DNA of 64,000 bases, taken from the NCBI GenBank assembly GCA_944358445.1, contig CALVRC010000006.1, positions 1 to 64,000 of the forward strand. Reading direction: 5' to 3'. Under the pieces are notes generated by a model. The model worked only from the letters and a program-made list of their open reading frames with translations, had not been told where the DNA came from and made no database searches. The position numbers were made by a program, and so were the translations under genes. The stretch's first letter is position 1. The number at the start of each line of letters is the position of its first letter. Shown piece after piece: positions 25,349-35,268 of the stretch. Origin of the DNA: an uncultured Bacilli bacterium (lineage in GTDB: Bacteria > Bacillota_I > Bacilli_A > RF39 > UBA660).

Positions 25349-26956
25349 ATGATTTTAAGAAAACCATATGCGTTTTTTATAAAGTATTTTAAAATTTTGC
25401 ATGCTATAATTGCTTTATTAATAGCGTTTTTGTTATACCGTTCTTTTACAATTTATAATTTTTTTAGAGCTTATATTGATGATTATAATGGAGCTTTAAA
25501 TGAATTTTCACCAATTTCACTTATAAATATGTATAGTTTTATATTGGCTTTAGGTATTATTATTTTAATTATTGTTTTGCTTTCTGTTATGATTTATAAG
25601 AAGAAACCTAAGGTATTGTATATATATAGTTTAATTGTATATGTGGCTGTTATTACTTTATATTTTGTTTCTTATCCTACACTTAGAAATATTAGTGCCG
25701 AACTTGTTGACATTCGCTTTTCTAGTGCTTTACGAGATTTCTTCATGATAGCTTCTGTTTTACAATTAGTTAGTTTGGTGTGGTTTGTTGTTAGGGCTAC
25801 TGGATTTGATATTAAGCAATTTGATTTTGGTAGTGATTTACAAAAGTTAGATATAGATGAAAAAGATAGTGAAGAAATTGAAGTTGCTTTAGAGTTTGAT
25901 AAAAATAAAGTAAATAGACAAGTAAGGGGTAAACTTAGAGAATTTAAATATTTATATGGAGAACATAAATTTATATTTAATATAGCAGGTGTTATTGTTC
26001 TTATTATAATTATATTTAATGTTTATTTAAATCTTACAGTTTATAGTGCAACATATAATCAAGGGACATCATTTACTGCTAGTGGAGTAGTTATGAATAT
26101 AAGAGATTCTTATTTAACACAAACTGATCCAACAGGTAAAAAACTTACTGATGATATGGTTGTTGTAGTTAAAATGGATATTAAAAAACAAGGTAGTATC
26201 AATAAAGTGTTAAATACAGGCCTTGCCACTTTAAGAATTGGTAATGAATCATATAGTCAGAATAATGATTATGCTAAAGAATTATATGATTTAGGTACGC
26301 CTTATGTAAATCAAGCGTTAAATAATGAATTTCAAACTTATATTTTAGCTTATGTTATTCCTAAAAATGATGCTAATAATAAAATGACATTAAAGTTTAA
26401 TGATAATGTTAGTTATGTTAAAGGTGAAATAGGTGCCAAAAATATTTTTGTAAATTTAAAACCAACTGATTTAAGAAAAAAAGCAGAAACAATAGAAAAC
26501 AAAATAGGTGAAACACAAAATTATGAAGATAGTGTTTTAGGAAGTACTTTTTTAAGGGTTGATAAATACGAGATAGATGATAAGTTTAAAATTGGTTATA
26601 AATATTGTTATGGTACTAATAAGTGTATTAATTCTAGTGAGTATGTTACATCAACAGCTACTGGTAGTTATTTTAAAACACTTATGAAGATTGAAGGCGA
26701 ATTTAGTGTTGATAAAAATATAAATGATTCTCATATAACTAATTTTGATTCATTTTTAAATACTTTTGCTACTATAAATTATAAAATAGGGGATAATTGG
26801 GTTAGTGAAAAATTTAGTACTCAATTAATTAAGCCCAAAGTTGCTAAAAATATGTCCGATTATTATATTGAGGTTCCTAGAGAAATAAAAGATGCTAAGG
26901 AAATATATTTAATCTTTAATGTTAGAAATTATGTTTATAAATATGTTTTAAAATAG
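25349..26956 (+). CDS. Polytopic membrane protein with large outer domain, secretion locus
   Basis: 535 residues. Four hydrophobic segments in the first 150 residues, a charged cytoplasmic stretch (DEKDSEEIEVALEFDKNKVN, then KLREFKYLYGEH), a fifth helix (about 210-230, VIVLIIIIFNVYL) and a ~300-residue beta-rich C-terminal domain that should face outside. No family recognised. By layout it could be a scaffold bridging membrane and outside, a place taken by VirB8/TcpC-type proteins in other systems, but no sequence evidence supports a specific match. Start 25349 has GGGAAGGGG upstream. Confidence 0.65.
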   Translation: MILRKPYAFFIKYFKILHAIIALLIAFLLYRSFTIYNFFRAYIDDYNGALNEFSPISLINMYSFILALGIIILIIVLLSVMIYKKKPKVLYIYSLIVYVAVITLYFVSYPTLRNISAELVDIRFSSALRDFFMIASVLQLVSLVWFVVRATGFDIKQFDFGSDLQKLDIDEKDSEEIEVALEFDKNKVNRQVRGKLREFKYLYGEHKFIFNIAGVIVLIIIIFNVYLNLTVYSATYNQGTSFTASGVVMNIRDSYLTQTDPTGKKLTDDMVVVVKMDIKKQGSINKVLNTGLATLRIGNESYSQNNDYAKELYDLGTPYVNQALNNEFQTYILAYVIPKNDANNKMTLKFNDNVSYVKGEIGAKNIFVNLKPTDLRKKAETIENKIGETQNYEDSVLGSTFLRVDKYEIDDKFKIGYKYCYGTNKCINSSEYVTSTATGSYFKTLMKIEGEFSVDKNINDSHITNFDSFLNTFATINYKIGDNWVSEKFSTQLIKPKVAKNMSDYYIEVPREIKDAKEIYLIFNVRNYVYKYVLK

Positions 26957-26969
26957 TAGATTGATATGC

Positions 26970-26975
26970 TATAAT
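26970..26975 (+). promoter_or_regulatory. Extended -10 (TGCTATAAT) before 26995
   Basis: TATAAT with TGC extension, 19 bp before ATG 26995. Confidence 0.55.
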
Positions 26976-26994
26976 AAGAAAGGAGGGTAAGTAA

Positions 26995-27621
26995 ATGGGG
27001 GTAAAACGATTTAAATATGTGTTTTTTATTTTAATATGTATGATTGTTTTTCCTTTTACGATACATGCTGAATGTGATTATCAGAGACAAGCTGAACTTT
27101 CACGGTTAGCGAGTAATGTTCAACTTACTTATGTTTATACAGAAACTGGTTTTAGTGTAATTATGACGAATTTGACAAAGGATTTGTATGCTGTTGATAT
27201 GTATAGTAAGGTTATTCCTGGTGGTGAGGAAAAAACTTTTAGTTATGCTAGTGGAACGGTAAGGTTTGATATATATACAACTGATTCATCTTGTTCTAAG
27301 GAAAAGTTACTTACTAAAACAATTACATTACCTACTATTAACTCTCTTTCTTTTCGTGATGAATGTAAACAATATCCTAATTTTAAATACTGTCAGTTAT
27401 GGGGGAATTTTGCTGCTGATGATAGTACTTTTGATAGTGAACTTGTGAAATATAAAAAGGAAAGAGCTGCAAGACTTGCTACATCTAAAGGAAATGAAAT
27501 TGATGTTTTAGATATTATTTTAGATATAATTAAGAACAATGGTTTTGTGCTTATTTTTATAGGAGTTGTGCTAGTAATTACGGGTTTATATTATTTTGTG
27601 ATAAAAAAGGTGCGAAAATAA
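26995..27621 (+). CDS. Exported protein with C-terminal membrane anchor, secretion locus
   Basis: 208 residues: a signal peptide ending FTIHAEC (cleavage near 26), a ~140-residue outer domain with several Cys (possible disulfides in DSSCSK, DECKQY and KYCQLW), and a C-terminal helix (FVLIFIGVVLVITGLYYFVI) with a basic end. It is a type I membrane protein with the domain outside. No known family. AGGAGGGT ribosome site. Next gene 15 bp downstream. Confidence 0.65.
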   Translation: MGVKRFKYVFFILICMIVFPFTIHAECDYQRQAELSRLASNVQLTYVYTETGFSVIMTNLTKDLYAVDMYSKVIPGGEEKTFSYASGTVRFDIYTTDSSCSKEKLLTKTITLPTINSLSFRDECKQYPNFKYCQLWGNFAADDSTFDSELVKYKKERAARLATSKGNEIDVLDIILDIIKNNGFVLIFIGVVLVITGLYYFVIKKVRK

Positions 27622-27636
27622 TTTAGAGGAGGCATT

Positions 27637-30603
27637 ATGAATAAAGAGGTAAAAAAAATATTTATAATTTTGGTATTGGTGCTTACTATTATACCAGTTT
27701 CTATTTTTGCTGCTGCTGGTGGTACTGGTTCTGGTGGTGGAGCTAGTGGATCAGGTCCATCTACTGGTGGTTCAAACAGTATGTATTGGCAAACTGGTAA
27801 TGGAACGCAGGCAAGAGTTGCAGCTTATAGATTTGATCTTGTCTATAAACCTAAAAATGGAAATAGATATATTATGAAAACGGTGGTAGCACAAGATAAT
27901 AGTAATACTTATGCCGGTACTTGGTGTGCTGGAGGAAGTAGACAAATCTTTATTAGTTTGGTAAAAAGATATGCTAGTACTGTTGGTGCAACTTATGTTG
28001 ATAGTGGGCCCTTGGCCGATTTATCAAGACGTTTAGCTAATGGTGAGATAATTGATAGGATTTTTAATAATAATGCTATAGAAGATGAAGAGACAATTAA
28101 AGAATATATTACATCTTCTTTGGGATTTGGTATGGATGAAAAGGAAATGCAGTTAGATCAAGATGATAATCCTGGAACCTATGATTCTTATGGATATAGA
28201 ATTTTAATTCAAAAAATTCAAGTTTTTGCAAGAGGAGCAGAAGGACAAGCTTGTAGTTCTTTGTATAAATTTGCTGCTACAAGAAAAGATGCGGCTGGAG
28301 ATCCTGCACTTATGAGAAAACTTACTGGTAATAATTTACCTATTGAACTTGCTCCTTATAGTGTAAATGGTGTTGGTGAAGATATTTGGACAACTAGGGA
28401 TGATATTGGTATTATCGAAGGTGAACCTTATGGTTTTGGTCCAGGTGAGACAGGAAGAAGTGTTAGAGCAAAAGCTCCATATTTTGCTAATTGGAATAAT
28501 GGCCTTGGTTATAATATTTTATGGTTCTCAACAAAACCATTTAGAGATTATGATTATACTGTAGATGCTGTTTGTGTTAATTGTAATAGTAATAATGCGG
28601 ATAATATCGCTTATGTTATTAAGGATACAAGTGATTGGGATGCTATTTTAAATAGTAGTGAATCAGATAATTCAAATGTTCAGGGTTATTATAATAAAAC
28701 ACCTGGTGGCGAAGATGGTGAAGGTGTATATTGCCGTGAGGAGTATACGGTTTATTTTCCAAATGCTAAAGATCAGATTTATGTTGATCCTGGAAGGTAT
28801 TTTACCATAAATCCTTCTCCTGATAGTTGGACTGATTTTAGTGAAATTATTAATAAATTTTCTAGTGGTTCAGGTGCATCAACTATTCCTCTTTTGAAAC
28901 CTGTAAAAGTTAAGAAAAAGCAGGAATGCCAAGCTAATGTTAATTTAGAACAAGGGGAAAATGAGTCTGATGAGGCGTTTGCTGCTAGAGTTCATCAAGC
29001 AAAAATGGCGGCGCTTAGTAGTTATTTAAGTAGTAATGAGAGTAGTTTTAAAAACAATATGGGAACTGTTTATTTTAGATATAATGAAACTTATAAGGAA
29101 AGTAAATATAATATGAATAATCCGGAATCTTTTAGAGAGTTTGATAAGTCTCATCAGGAATATAAATCTAATTTAGATGATTCTGCTGAAATGCTTACTA
29201 TGGAAGCTACAAGTAGTTATGAACTTCCAGATAATTATTATCAGTATATAAGAATTAGAGACGGTCTTTCAATGAAAACCAAACCAAGTAATGCTGATAC
29301 TGAATATAAAAATGTAGGTATTGAGAATTTGCCGGTATCATTTGAAAATCATGGTACACGGATAACTGATACTGTTTCTAAAGCAGCAGATATTCAATTT
29401 GCTTATGATTTACCAACTTCAGGTACAAATATAAGTCAGGCTGCTGGTGATGATAGCTTTTTGGCTACAGAAGATCCTGGTGATAATATTTATCAACAGT
29501 ATTTCAATGGTGATTATGACGAAGATGTTAAAAAACAATTAGAAAATAGTGCTTGTGCTCAAATGTATGGATTTGGAACTGCTAATTTTGATTCTTGCGC
29601 TCGAGAAAGAATTAAGGATAAAACACCAAGTGGAGGTAACTGTATTTCTAAAAGTAGTATTATGGGTTCTACCACTAGTGGTTATTCTTGTATGGTTTTG
29701 ACTTCATATGATCCTGGAGATCCGCCTGGTGATAATCCTGGTGACGGCTGTGAAACGGAAGAAGATGCTGCTAGATATGGTGTTGATTGGAATCCGATTG
29801 CTCAAGTTTGCTGTCCAGAAGGTACAACATTTAATCCTAAATTAGGTAAATGTTCTCCAAATGGTGGACCTGGTGATAACACTTGTAGAATAGAAAATGG
29901 AAAATATTATGATTTTAATGGTAATGAAATAACTAAGGAGGAGTATGATAGGATTTGTCCTGGTCCCGGTGATAATCCTGGAGATAATACATGCCGAATA
30001 GAAAATGGTAAGTATTATGATTTTAATGGTAATGAAATAACCAAAGAAGAATATGATAAAATTTGCCCTTCTGATGTTCCACCTGTTTGTCCTGAAGATG
30101 AATGTCCTTATGGATGCTGTCCATCTGGTGAATGTGCACCAATGCCTGATGGAACTTGCCCTGGTCAAGGTGGTATAGATGTTATTTATAGAACAATTGA
30201 TTTGGAAGATCCATTTCCTGGTCAAGATGCAGAAAATAGAGCAACTGGAGCTAATTGGTGTAGTTATAACATAAAAACTCAAGAAATTGATTGTAAATAC
30301 AACAATGCTACTTCAAACAATTATATTATAAGAGAACGTAGTGGTCATAAATATGGTAGTGATGTTTATGATGAAAATCATATATTATATGAAATTACTT
30401 TAGATACTGAAACTATTAAACAAATTAGAGATTATAATGATGCGAATAAATATGATGATGATTGGATTAGAGCGTGCTATCAAAATGGTAAAGCTTGTTT
30501 CAGTAAGTTTTTAAGAGATGAAGGTAATATTTATAGTAAGCTTTCTGGTGAGTGTAAACTTATAAGTGGTAGTAATTTCTATGATTGTGATGAACCAGTG
30601 TAG
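27637..30603 (+). CDS. Large secreted Cys-rich surface protein (988 aa)
   Basis: A signal peptide (1 to about 26, ending IFAAA) leads into a Gly/Ser linker and a long outer region with no membrane helix after it. Notable parts are a Cys-x2-Cys pair (VCVNCNSN), a Pro/Gly/Asp-rich stretch with repeated PGD(N/P)PGD, two ~29-residue repeats (TCRIENGKYYDFNGNEITK...) and a tight Cys cluster (CPEDECPYGCCPSGECAP). It ends without an LPXTG motif. It sits at the front of the Tad genes (CpaB, CpaF), so it is a candidate tip adhesin or secreted substrate (inference). GAGGAGG ribosome site. Confidence 0.7.
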   Translation: MNKEVKKIFIILVLVLTIIPVSIFAAAGGTGSGGGASGSGPSTGGSNSMYWQTGNGTQARVAAYRFDLVYKPKNGNRYIMKTVVAQDNSNTYAGTWCAGGSRQIFISLVKRYASTVGATYVDSGPLADLSRRLANGEIIDRIFNNNAIEDEETIKEYITSSLGFGMDEKEMQLDQDDNPGTYDSYGYRILIQKIQVFARGAEGQACSSLYKFAATRKDAAGDPALMRKLTGNNLPIELAPYSVNGVGEDIWTTRDDIGIIEGEPYGFGPGETGRSVRAKAPYFANWNNGLGYNILWFSTKPFRDYDYTVDAVCVNCNSNNADNIAYVIKDTSDWDAILNSSESDNSNVQGYYNKTPGGEDGEGVYCREEYTVYFPNAKDQIYVDPGRYFTINPSPDSWTDFSEIINKFSSGSGASTIPLLKPVKVKKKQECQANVNLEQGENESDEAFAARVHQAKMAALSSYLSSNESSFKNNMGTVYFRYNETYKESKYNMNNPESFREFDKSHQEYKSNLDDSAEMLTMEATSSYELPDNYYQYIRIRDGLSMKTKPSNADTEYKNVGIENLPVSFENHGTRITDTVSKAADIQFAYDLPTSGTNISQAAGDDSFLATEDPGDNIYQQYFNGDYDEDVKKQLENSACAQMYGFGTANFDSCARERIKDKTPSGGNCISKSSIMGSTTSGYSCMVLTSYDPGDPPGDNPGDGCETEEDAARYGVDWNPIAQVCCPEGTTFNPKLGKCSPNGGPGDNTCRIENGKYYDFNGNEITKEEYDRICPGPGDNPGDNTCRIENGKYYDFNGNEITKEEYDKICPSDVPPVCPEDECPYGCCPSGECAPMPDGTCPGQGGIDVIYRTIDLEDPFPGQDAENRATGANWCSYNIKTQEIDCKYNNATSNNYIIRERSGHKYGSDVYDENHILYEITLDTETIKQIRDYNDANKYDDDWIRACYQNGKACFSKFLRDEGNIYSKLSGECKLISGSNFYDCDEPV
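29872..30069 (+). repeat. Two-copy intragenic repeat in the surface protein
   Basis: Units at about 29872-29961 and 29983-30069 encode almost the same 29 residues (T-CRIENGKYYDFNGNEIT-KEEYD); they differ mainly at silent sites. Confidence 0.75.
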
Positions 30604-30616
30604 GAGGTGATAAAGC

Positions 30617-31018
30617 ATGAAGGAATCGTTTTGGGGTATATTTGTTATAGGACTTGGTGTTTTATCAATCTTCTTCATTGTATTGTTTCAAAATTTAACT
30701 AATACTGATGAACATAATTCACAACTTTTAAAAGAAGTAACTGAAGCCGCAATGTGGGATGCTTTTGATTATGCTTCTTATAGAACGAGTGGTACTATTA
30801 GAATATACCGAGAAAAATTTGTTGAAAACTTTATTAGAAGATATGCTGAAAGTGTTAGTACTACTAGAGAGTATACTATTAAATTTTATGATATAAATGA
30901 ATTACCACCTAAGGTTAGTCTTAGTGTGACAAGTGGAGTAGTGGGTGTTGGAGGTAGCACACAAATGACATTTGATTTACAAAATAGGATTGATGCCATT
31001 TTGGAAGTACCTTATTAA
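30617..31018 (+). CDS. Pilin-like/TadE-like small membrane protein
   Basis: 133 residues: MKESFWG then one membrane helix (about 8-27), then a charged outer domain ending in a beta-rich segment. The M(K/R)E N-terminus plus a single long helix is shared with the proteins at 35269, 35550 and 36044. That fits minor pseudopilins of a Tad/type IV pilus, though the usual Gly before the cleavage site is not obvious. GGAGGTGATAAAGC precedes ATG. It lies just before the CpaB-like gene. Confidence 0.55.
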   Translation: MKESFWGIFVIGLGVLSIFFIVLFQNLTNTDEHNSQLLKEVTEAAMWDAFDYASYRTSGTIRIYREKFVENFIRRYAESVSTTREYTIKFYDINELPPKVSLSVTSGVVGVGGSTQMTFDLQNRIDAILEVPY

Positions 31019-31044
31019 AATAAAAGAAAAGAGAGGATGAAAAT

Positions 31045-32085
31045 ATGAATAATTTAGTGGCGTCTGCCAAAAAGTTTTTGAAAAACAAAAATATTGTAAC
31101 AATTGTGGGAGTTGTTATTATTCTAATTTTACTTTATATTGGTTATAGTACGCAAATTAATAATGCTGTAGAACCAGTTCAAATCCCAGTTGCTACTCAG
31201 ACTATTCAACCAAGAACAGAAATTACAGATGATATGGTGCAAATTATTGATATGCCAAATGTATCATTAAGTGATAATGTTATTAGATCTAAATCACAAA
31301 TAGTTGGTAAATATTCCAATGTTAATTCAGTTATCCCTGAAGGAAGTATGTTTTATACTGATACAGTAATTGATTCTGAAGAATTACCGGATGCAGCTTT
31401 TGCTAAGGTTAAATCAGGAGAAGTTGTATATAATTTCCCTGTTGATATGGAAAGTACTTATGGTAATTCAATTTTTCCAGGTAATATGATTGATATTTGG
31501 ATGAAAGTTGGAGATGGTGACCAAGAAAAAATTATGCTTGGTAAGTTAATTGAAAATATTGAAGTTTTAGCAGTAAAAGATTCTTCTGGTAGAGCAGTAT
31601 TTGAAAATACTAGTGAGGAAAGAACTCCTGCTATGATGATTTTTGGTTTACAAAGTAATTTATATACAATGCTTAAGAAAGCTTCTTATATGGATTCTTT
31701 AGGTGTTGAACTTTATCCTGTACCTCATGGAGGAGAAGTGGCTAGTGAAGGGGCAACTGTTGTTTCTACACAGCAATTAGTGGATTATATTGATGCTCAT
31801 TCTGTTAATTTACCAGAGCCAGAAATTTCAAATGAGAATGATGAATTAGTACCTACTGTCAAAGAAACTGGTGGAAATCCTAATACTGTAACTATTACAT
31901 TCCCTGATGGTTGTGATGATAAGTATACATGTACTTATGTTAAAGATGGTGGAAGAAGTCAAAGAGTAACTAAAAACACACAAGAGCTTATCTATACTGG
32001 TACTGGAACACTTACTGCAACGGTTCAGGAAGATGATGGTACTGCTCATACTTTAACAATTGATATTCCAATGACTGCGGAGTAA
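31045..32085 (+). CDS. CpaB/RcpC-like Flp pilus assembly protein (SAF domain)
   Basis: 346 residues with an N-terminal membrane helix (about 17-36) and an outer SAF domain (IPVATQTIQPRTEITDDMVQ, then SVIPEGSMFY) followed by a RcpC/CpaB-type region (FPGNMIDIWMKV). This is the CpaB layout; in Tad systems CpaB supports the pilus in the envelope. The C-terminal ~90 residues (from DELVPTVKE) form an extra beta-rich domain. It precedes the ATPase gene by 6 bp, as in Tad operons. Confidence 0.75.
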   Translation: MNNLVASAKKFLKNKNIVTIVGVVIILILLYIGYSTQINNAVEPVQIPVATQTIQPRTEITDDMVQIIDMPNVSLSDNVIRSKSQIVGKYSNVNSVIPEGSMFYTDTVIDSEELPDAAFAKVKSGEVVYNFPVDMESTYGNSIFPGNMIDIWMKVGDGDQEKIMLGKLIENIEVLAVKDSSGRAVFENTSEERTPAMMIFGLQSNLYTMLKKASYMDSLGVELYPVPHGGEVASEGATVVSTQQLVDYIDAHSVNLPEPEISNENDELVPTVKETGGNPNTVTITFPDGCDDKYTCTYVKDGGRSQRVTKNTQELIYTGTGTLTATVQEDDGTAHTLTIDIPMTAE

Positions 32086-32091
32086 TTATTA

Positions 32092-33498
32092 ATGAATAAT
32101 AATATGTTTGACCAAATAGATTTCGGACCAATGAAACCTTATTTGGAAGATGATGATGTTACAGATATTTCTTATGATAATGGTGGTCAAATTCATTTGA
32201 AAACATTATCTAAAGGTATATATAGAATTGAAAATCCAGCTATTAACAATGCCTTTATGGAAAAGCTAGCGTTTCAATGTTCTAATGTTATGGGTAAAAC
32301 CTTTAATATGGCTCATCCTTTCTTGGATGCGGAAAGTGCAGAGTTACGTTTAGCTTTTGTCCATGATTCGGTTGCACAAAACGGTATTGCTTGTGTTGTA
32401 CGTAAAACACCAGCTAAAATACGTTTACAAAAGGAAAAAATAGTTGCGGATAAATATGTTGAATTGGATATTATTGATTTTTTAGAGCAATGTGTGTTAG
32501 GTCACTGCAACATAATAGCTTGTGGTGAAACAGGTTCTGGTAAAACAGAGTTTATTAAGTATTTAGCTTCAAAGATTGCTGAAGATGAAAAAATAATTAC
32601 AATTGAAGATACTTTGGAACTTCATTTGGATAAAATTTTTCCACATCGTGATATTGTATCTATGAAAACAAATAATATTGCTTCTTATACGGATATTTTG
32701 GAAGCTTGTATGAGACAGAATCCAAAGTGGATTTTACTTTCGGAAGTTCGTAGTGCTGAAGCTGTAATGGCTGTTCGTAATTCGATTTCATCAGGACATT
32801 ATATTTTATCAACAATTCATGCTGATAAAGCAGCTTCTATTCCTAATCGTCTTTATAGTTTACTTGAAACGAATCAGGATTTGGATCAATTTATGAGTTC
32901 AATATGTAGATATATTCAATTAGGTGTTTATATTCGTGGTTATACGGATAAAACTACACATAATTTTAAACGTGAAATTGCTGAAGTTACTGAGTTTTAT
33001 GTTACTAATGATACGAATGAAGCTGGTCATAATGTTATTTACAGAAAAGGTGCGGATGGTAAAGTTATTAGAAATAATCCGAGTCCTTATTTGATTGATT
33101 ATTTAGAAGTACAAGGTGTGTTTTTACCTAAGGAACTTCAAAATATGGCTGGGGAGCCATATACAGATGAAAATTCTATGAAGGCTGCTGCAGAAAAAAA
33201 TGCAGAAGCTGTCGAAAACTCTTCAAATAATTTGGTGAATGATTATACTAAGGATACTAGTTTAGAGAGTCAATTTAATCAAAATGAAGTAAATGTTCAG
33301 CAAAATGTTGAAGTTTCTAACGAAAATCAAACTACTACAGAATCAAGTAATTTAAATAATTCATCAAATGTACAAATGGAGCAAGTTGTTCAACCACAAG
33401 TTAATCAAGTTGCTAATGTTCAACCAGTGGTTAATGTGCAAGCTCAAGCTGATTCGGTAGTAAATCAGGAAACTAAATCAGAAAATTTATTTGAGTAA
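32092..33498 (+). CDS. CpaF/TadA-type secretion ATPase
   Basis: Hexameric ATPase that powers Tad/type II/IV pilus assembly. 468 residues. Walker A is CGETGSGKTEF (about 144-154), Asp box IITIEDTLELHLD, Walker B region KWILLSEVRSAEAV and the His box GHYILSTIHADKAASIPNRL. The last ~100 residues are an Asn/Gln/Val-rich disordered tail not found in usual CpaF. TadB and TadC follow directly. GGAGTAATT is the only ribosome site seen; ATG 32104 is an alternative start. Confidence 0.88.
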   Translation: MNNNMFDQIDFGPMKPYLEDDDVTDISYDNGGQIHLKTLSKGIYRIENPAINNAFMEKLAFQCSNVMGKTFNMAHPFLDAESAELRLAFVHDSVAQNGIACVVRKTPAKIRLQKEKIVADKYVELDIIDFLEQCVLGHCNIIACGETGSGKTEFIKYLASKIAEDEKIITIEDTLELHLDKIFPHRDIVSMKTNNIASYTDILEACMRQNPKWILLSEVRSAEAVMAVRNSISSGHYILSTIHADKAASIPNRLYSLLETNQDLDQFMSSICRYIQLGVYIRGYTDKTTHNFKREIAEVTEFYVTNDTNEAGHNVIYRKGADGKVIRNNPSPYLIDYLEVQGVFLPKELQNMAGEPYTDENSMKAAAEKNAEAVENSSNNLVNDYTKDTSLESQFNQNEVNVQQNVEVSNENQTTTESSNLNNSSNVQMEQVVQPQVNQVANVQPVVNVQAQADSVVNQETKSENLFE

Positions 33499-33509
33499 AG
33501 GAGGATACT

Positions 33510-34415
33510 ATGACACTTTTAATATTTTTTATCGTTTTAGTGATAGCTATATTTATTGTTTTATATCGTAACAATAGTAATAGTAATAATGTTTATAAGT
33601 TTATAAATAAAAAAATTGGTGTAATTTATGACAAGTATGCTCCTTATTCATTTAAAATGGTCAGAGAAAAAGTTAAGGAGTTAGGACAGGAATATACTCC
33701 AAGACAATATATGATTCAAGTTGTTGTTTTTGCTGTTAGTGCAGCAGTTGTAACATATTTATATTTCTATAATATTGTTGTTTCACTTATTTATGCAGCA
33801 CTTGCGGTTTTGGTTATTCCATATTTAACTTATTTGAGGTGTAAGAGATTATATAGTGAATTTATTTTTGAACAAATTCAGGTTTATACAACAAATACGA
33901 TTATGGAATTTGCAACAACTCAATCTTTTGTTAAAGCTTTAGAGGGTGTTCTTTCTTCAAACTTACTTGAAGATCCTGTTAAATCAGATGTTCAGATGAT
34001 GGTTAATATGGCATATGAAAATGGAACAATAGAACAATCTATAAATTACATGAATTCAAAGTATGATTATTATATTGTTAGAAATATGCATCAATTATTT
34101 TTACAAATAACTAATGAAGGTTCTAGAGATGCCGGAGAATCTTTGGAAAATATGAGCCAGGATATTGATATGCTTGTTGAAAGTGTTTACCGTGATAGAA
34201 TTGATAGAGCAACTTTCCATAAAAAGTTTTTACAATTTGGTATTATCCTTTATTTAATGGTAATGCTTGTACAGTTTATGCTTGGTATAGAAACTTATAA
34301 TGAGATGCTTCATGACTGGTGGGTACAACTTTTATTACATGGTATTATTTGGTTGAATACATTCTTTATATTATCCGGTGAAAAATATTATAATGAAGAT
34401 GTGGGGGCGGAATAA
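33510..34415 (+). CDS. TadB-like inner-membrane platform protein (T2SSF domain)
   Basis: 301 residues with an N-terminal helix (about 2-20), two central helices (about 70-110) and two C-terminal helices (about 245-295). These flank a cytoplasmic T2SSF domain (QIQVYTTNTIMEFATTQSF, then FLQITNEGSRDAGESLENMSQDID). In Tad systems TadB forms the membrane platform with TadC. Its stop overlaps the tadC-like start by one base. GGAGG ribosome site. Confidence 0.75.
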   Translation: MTLLIFFIVLVIAIFIVLYRNNSNSNNVYKFINKKIGVIYDKYAPYSFKMVREKVKELGQEYTPRQYMIQVVVFAVSAAVVTYLYFYNIVVSLIYAALAVLVIPYLTYLRCKRLYSEFIFEQIQVYTTNTIMEFATTQSFVKALEGVLSSNLLEDPVKSDVQMMVNMAYENGTIEQSINYMNSKYDYYIVRNMHQLFLQITNEGSRDAGESLENMSQDIDMLVESVYRDRIDRATFHKKFLQFGIILYLMVMLVQFMLGIETYNEMLHDWWVQLLLHGIIWLNTFFILSGEKYYNEDVGAE

Positions 34416-35209
34416 TGAGTATAGGATTTATGTTTATAATTATCGCAATTATTGTGATATTCATTTTACAAGTTAATAATCATTTTAGTTCTAACAAATT
34501 CATTAAAGAAACTGAACCATATTTTAGAATTTTAATGGAAGACGATTATGAGTTTTTACTTAAAGTAAGGTATGGTGGAGATGTCGATGTAAATAAATTA
34601 TATGGACTTAGAGTTCGTGATGGAATTGTAGGAATAATCTTTTGTTTATTGTTATTTTTACAACAACTTACGTTTGCTTATATTTTACTTTCTTTATTAA
34701 TTGGATTTTTACTTTTTAAAATGCCTTATATGAAGTTAAGTAATTACTATAAACAAAATTTGCATAAAATTAATTTACTTCTTCCATACTATTTAAAGGG
34801 ACTAGAAATTTTAGTTCAACATTATACAGTTCCTGTGGCATTATCACGTTCTATTGAAACTGCACCTGATTTGTTTAAACCAGGTTTAAGAGAATTGGTT
34901 GCTAAAATTGATGCGGGTGATTCTTCTGTTCAACCGTATATGGATTTTGCTCATACTTATCCAGTTCGTGATTCAATGAGAATGATGAGACTGCTTTATA
35001 GACTTGGTTTAGGAAGTCAGGAAAACAAACAAGAACAGTTACTTATGTTTTCACGTACTATATCAACTTTACAGAATAAAGCACGTGAACAAAAGTATAA
35101 AGAACGTTTGGAAAAGATGGAAAATAAGACAATGATGATGCTTTTTGGTACTGGTGGTGGAATTTTAGGATTCTTGCTATTGTCAATGATGATGATGATG
35201 AATTATTAA
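34415..35209 (+). CDS. TadC-like inner-membrane platform protein (T2SSF domain)
   Basis: 264 residues: N-terminal helix, a pair of helices near 65-105, a T2SSF-type domain (LPYYLKGLEILVQHYTVPVALSRSIETAPD, then LRELVAKIDAGDSSVQPYMDFA) and a C-terminal helix ending in a run of Met. Partner of the TadB-like protein; the ATAATG overlap couples the two. It lacks the usual second C-terminal helix of longer TadC proteins. Confidence 0.72.
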   Translation: MSIGFMFIIIAIIVIFILQVNNHFSSNKFIKETEPYFRILMEDDYEFLLKVRYGGDVDVNKLYGLRVRDGIVGIIFCLLLFLQQLTFAYILLSLLIGFLLFKMPYMKLSNYYKQNLHKINLLLPYYLKGLEILVQHYTVPVALSRSIETAPDLFKPGLRELVAKIDAGDSSVQPYMDFAHTYPVRDSMRMMRLLYRLGLGSQENKQEQLLMFSRTISTLQNKAREQKYKERLEKMENKTMMMLFGTGGGILGFLLLSMMMMMNY

Positions 35210-35235
35210 CTATAGTCAAAAAAAAGAAAATGTGT

Positions 35236-35241
35236 TATAAT
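35236..35241 (+). promoter_or_regulatory. Extended -10 (TGTTATAAT) of the pilin gene
   Basis: TATAAT with TGT extension 28 bp before the small pilin gene, giving it a transcript separate from the upstream tad genes. Confidence 0.6.
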
Positions 35242-35268
35242 TTAAAATAGGAGGGTAGGTGATAAGGT

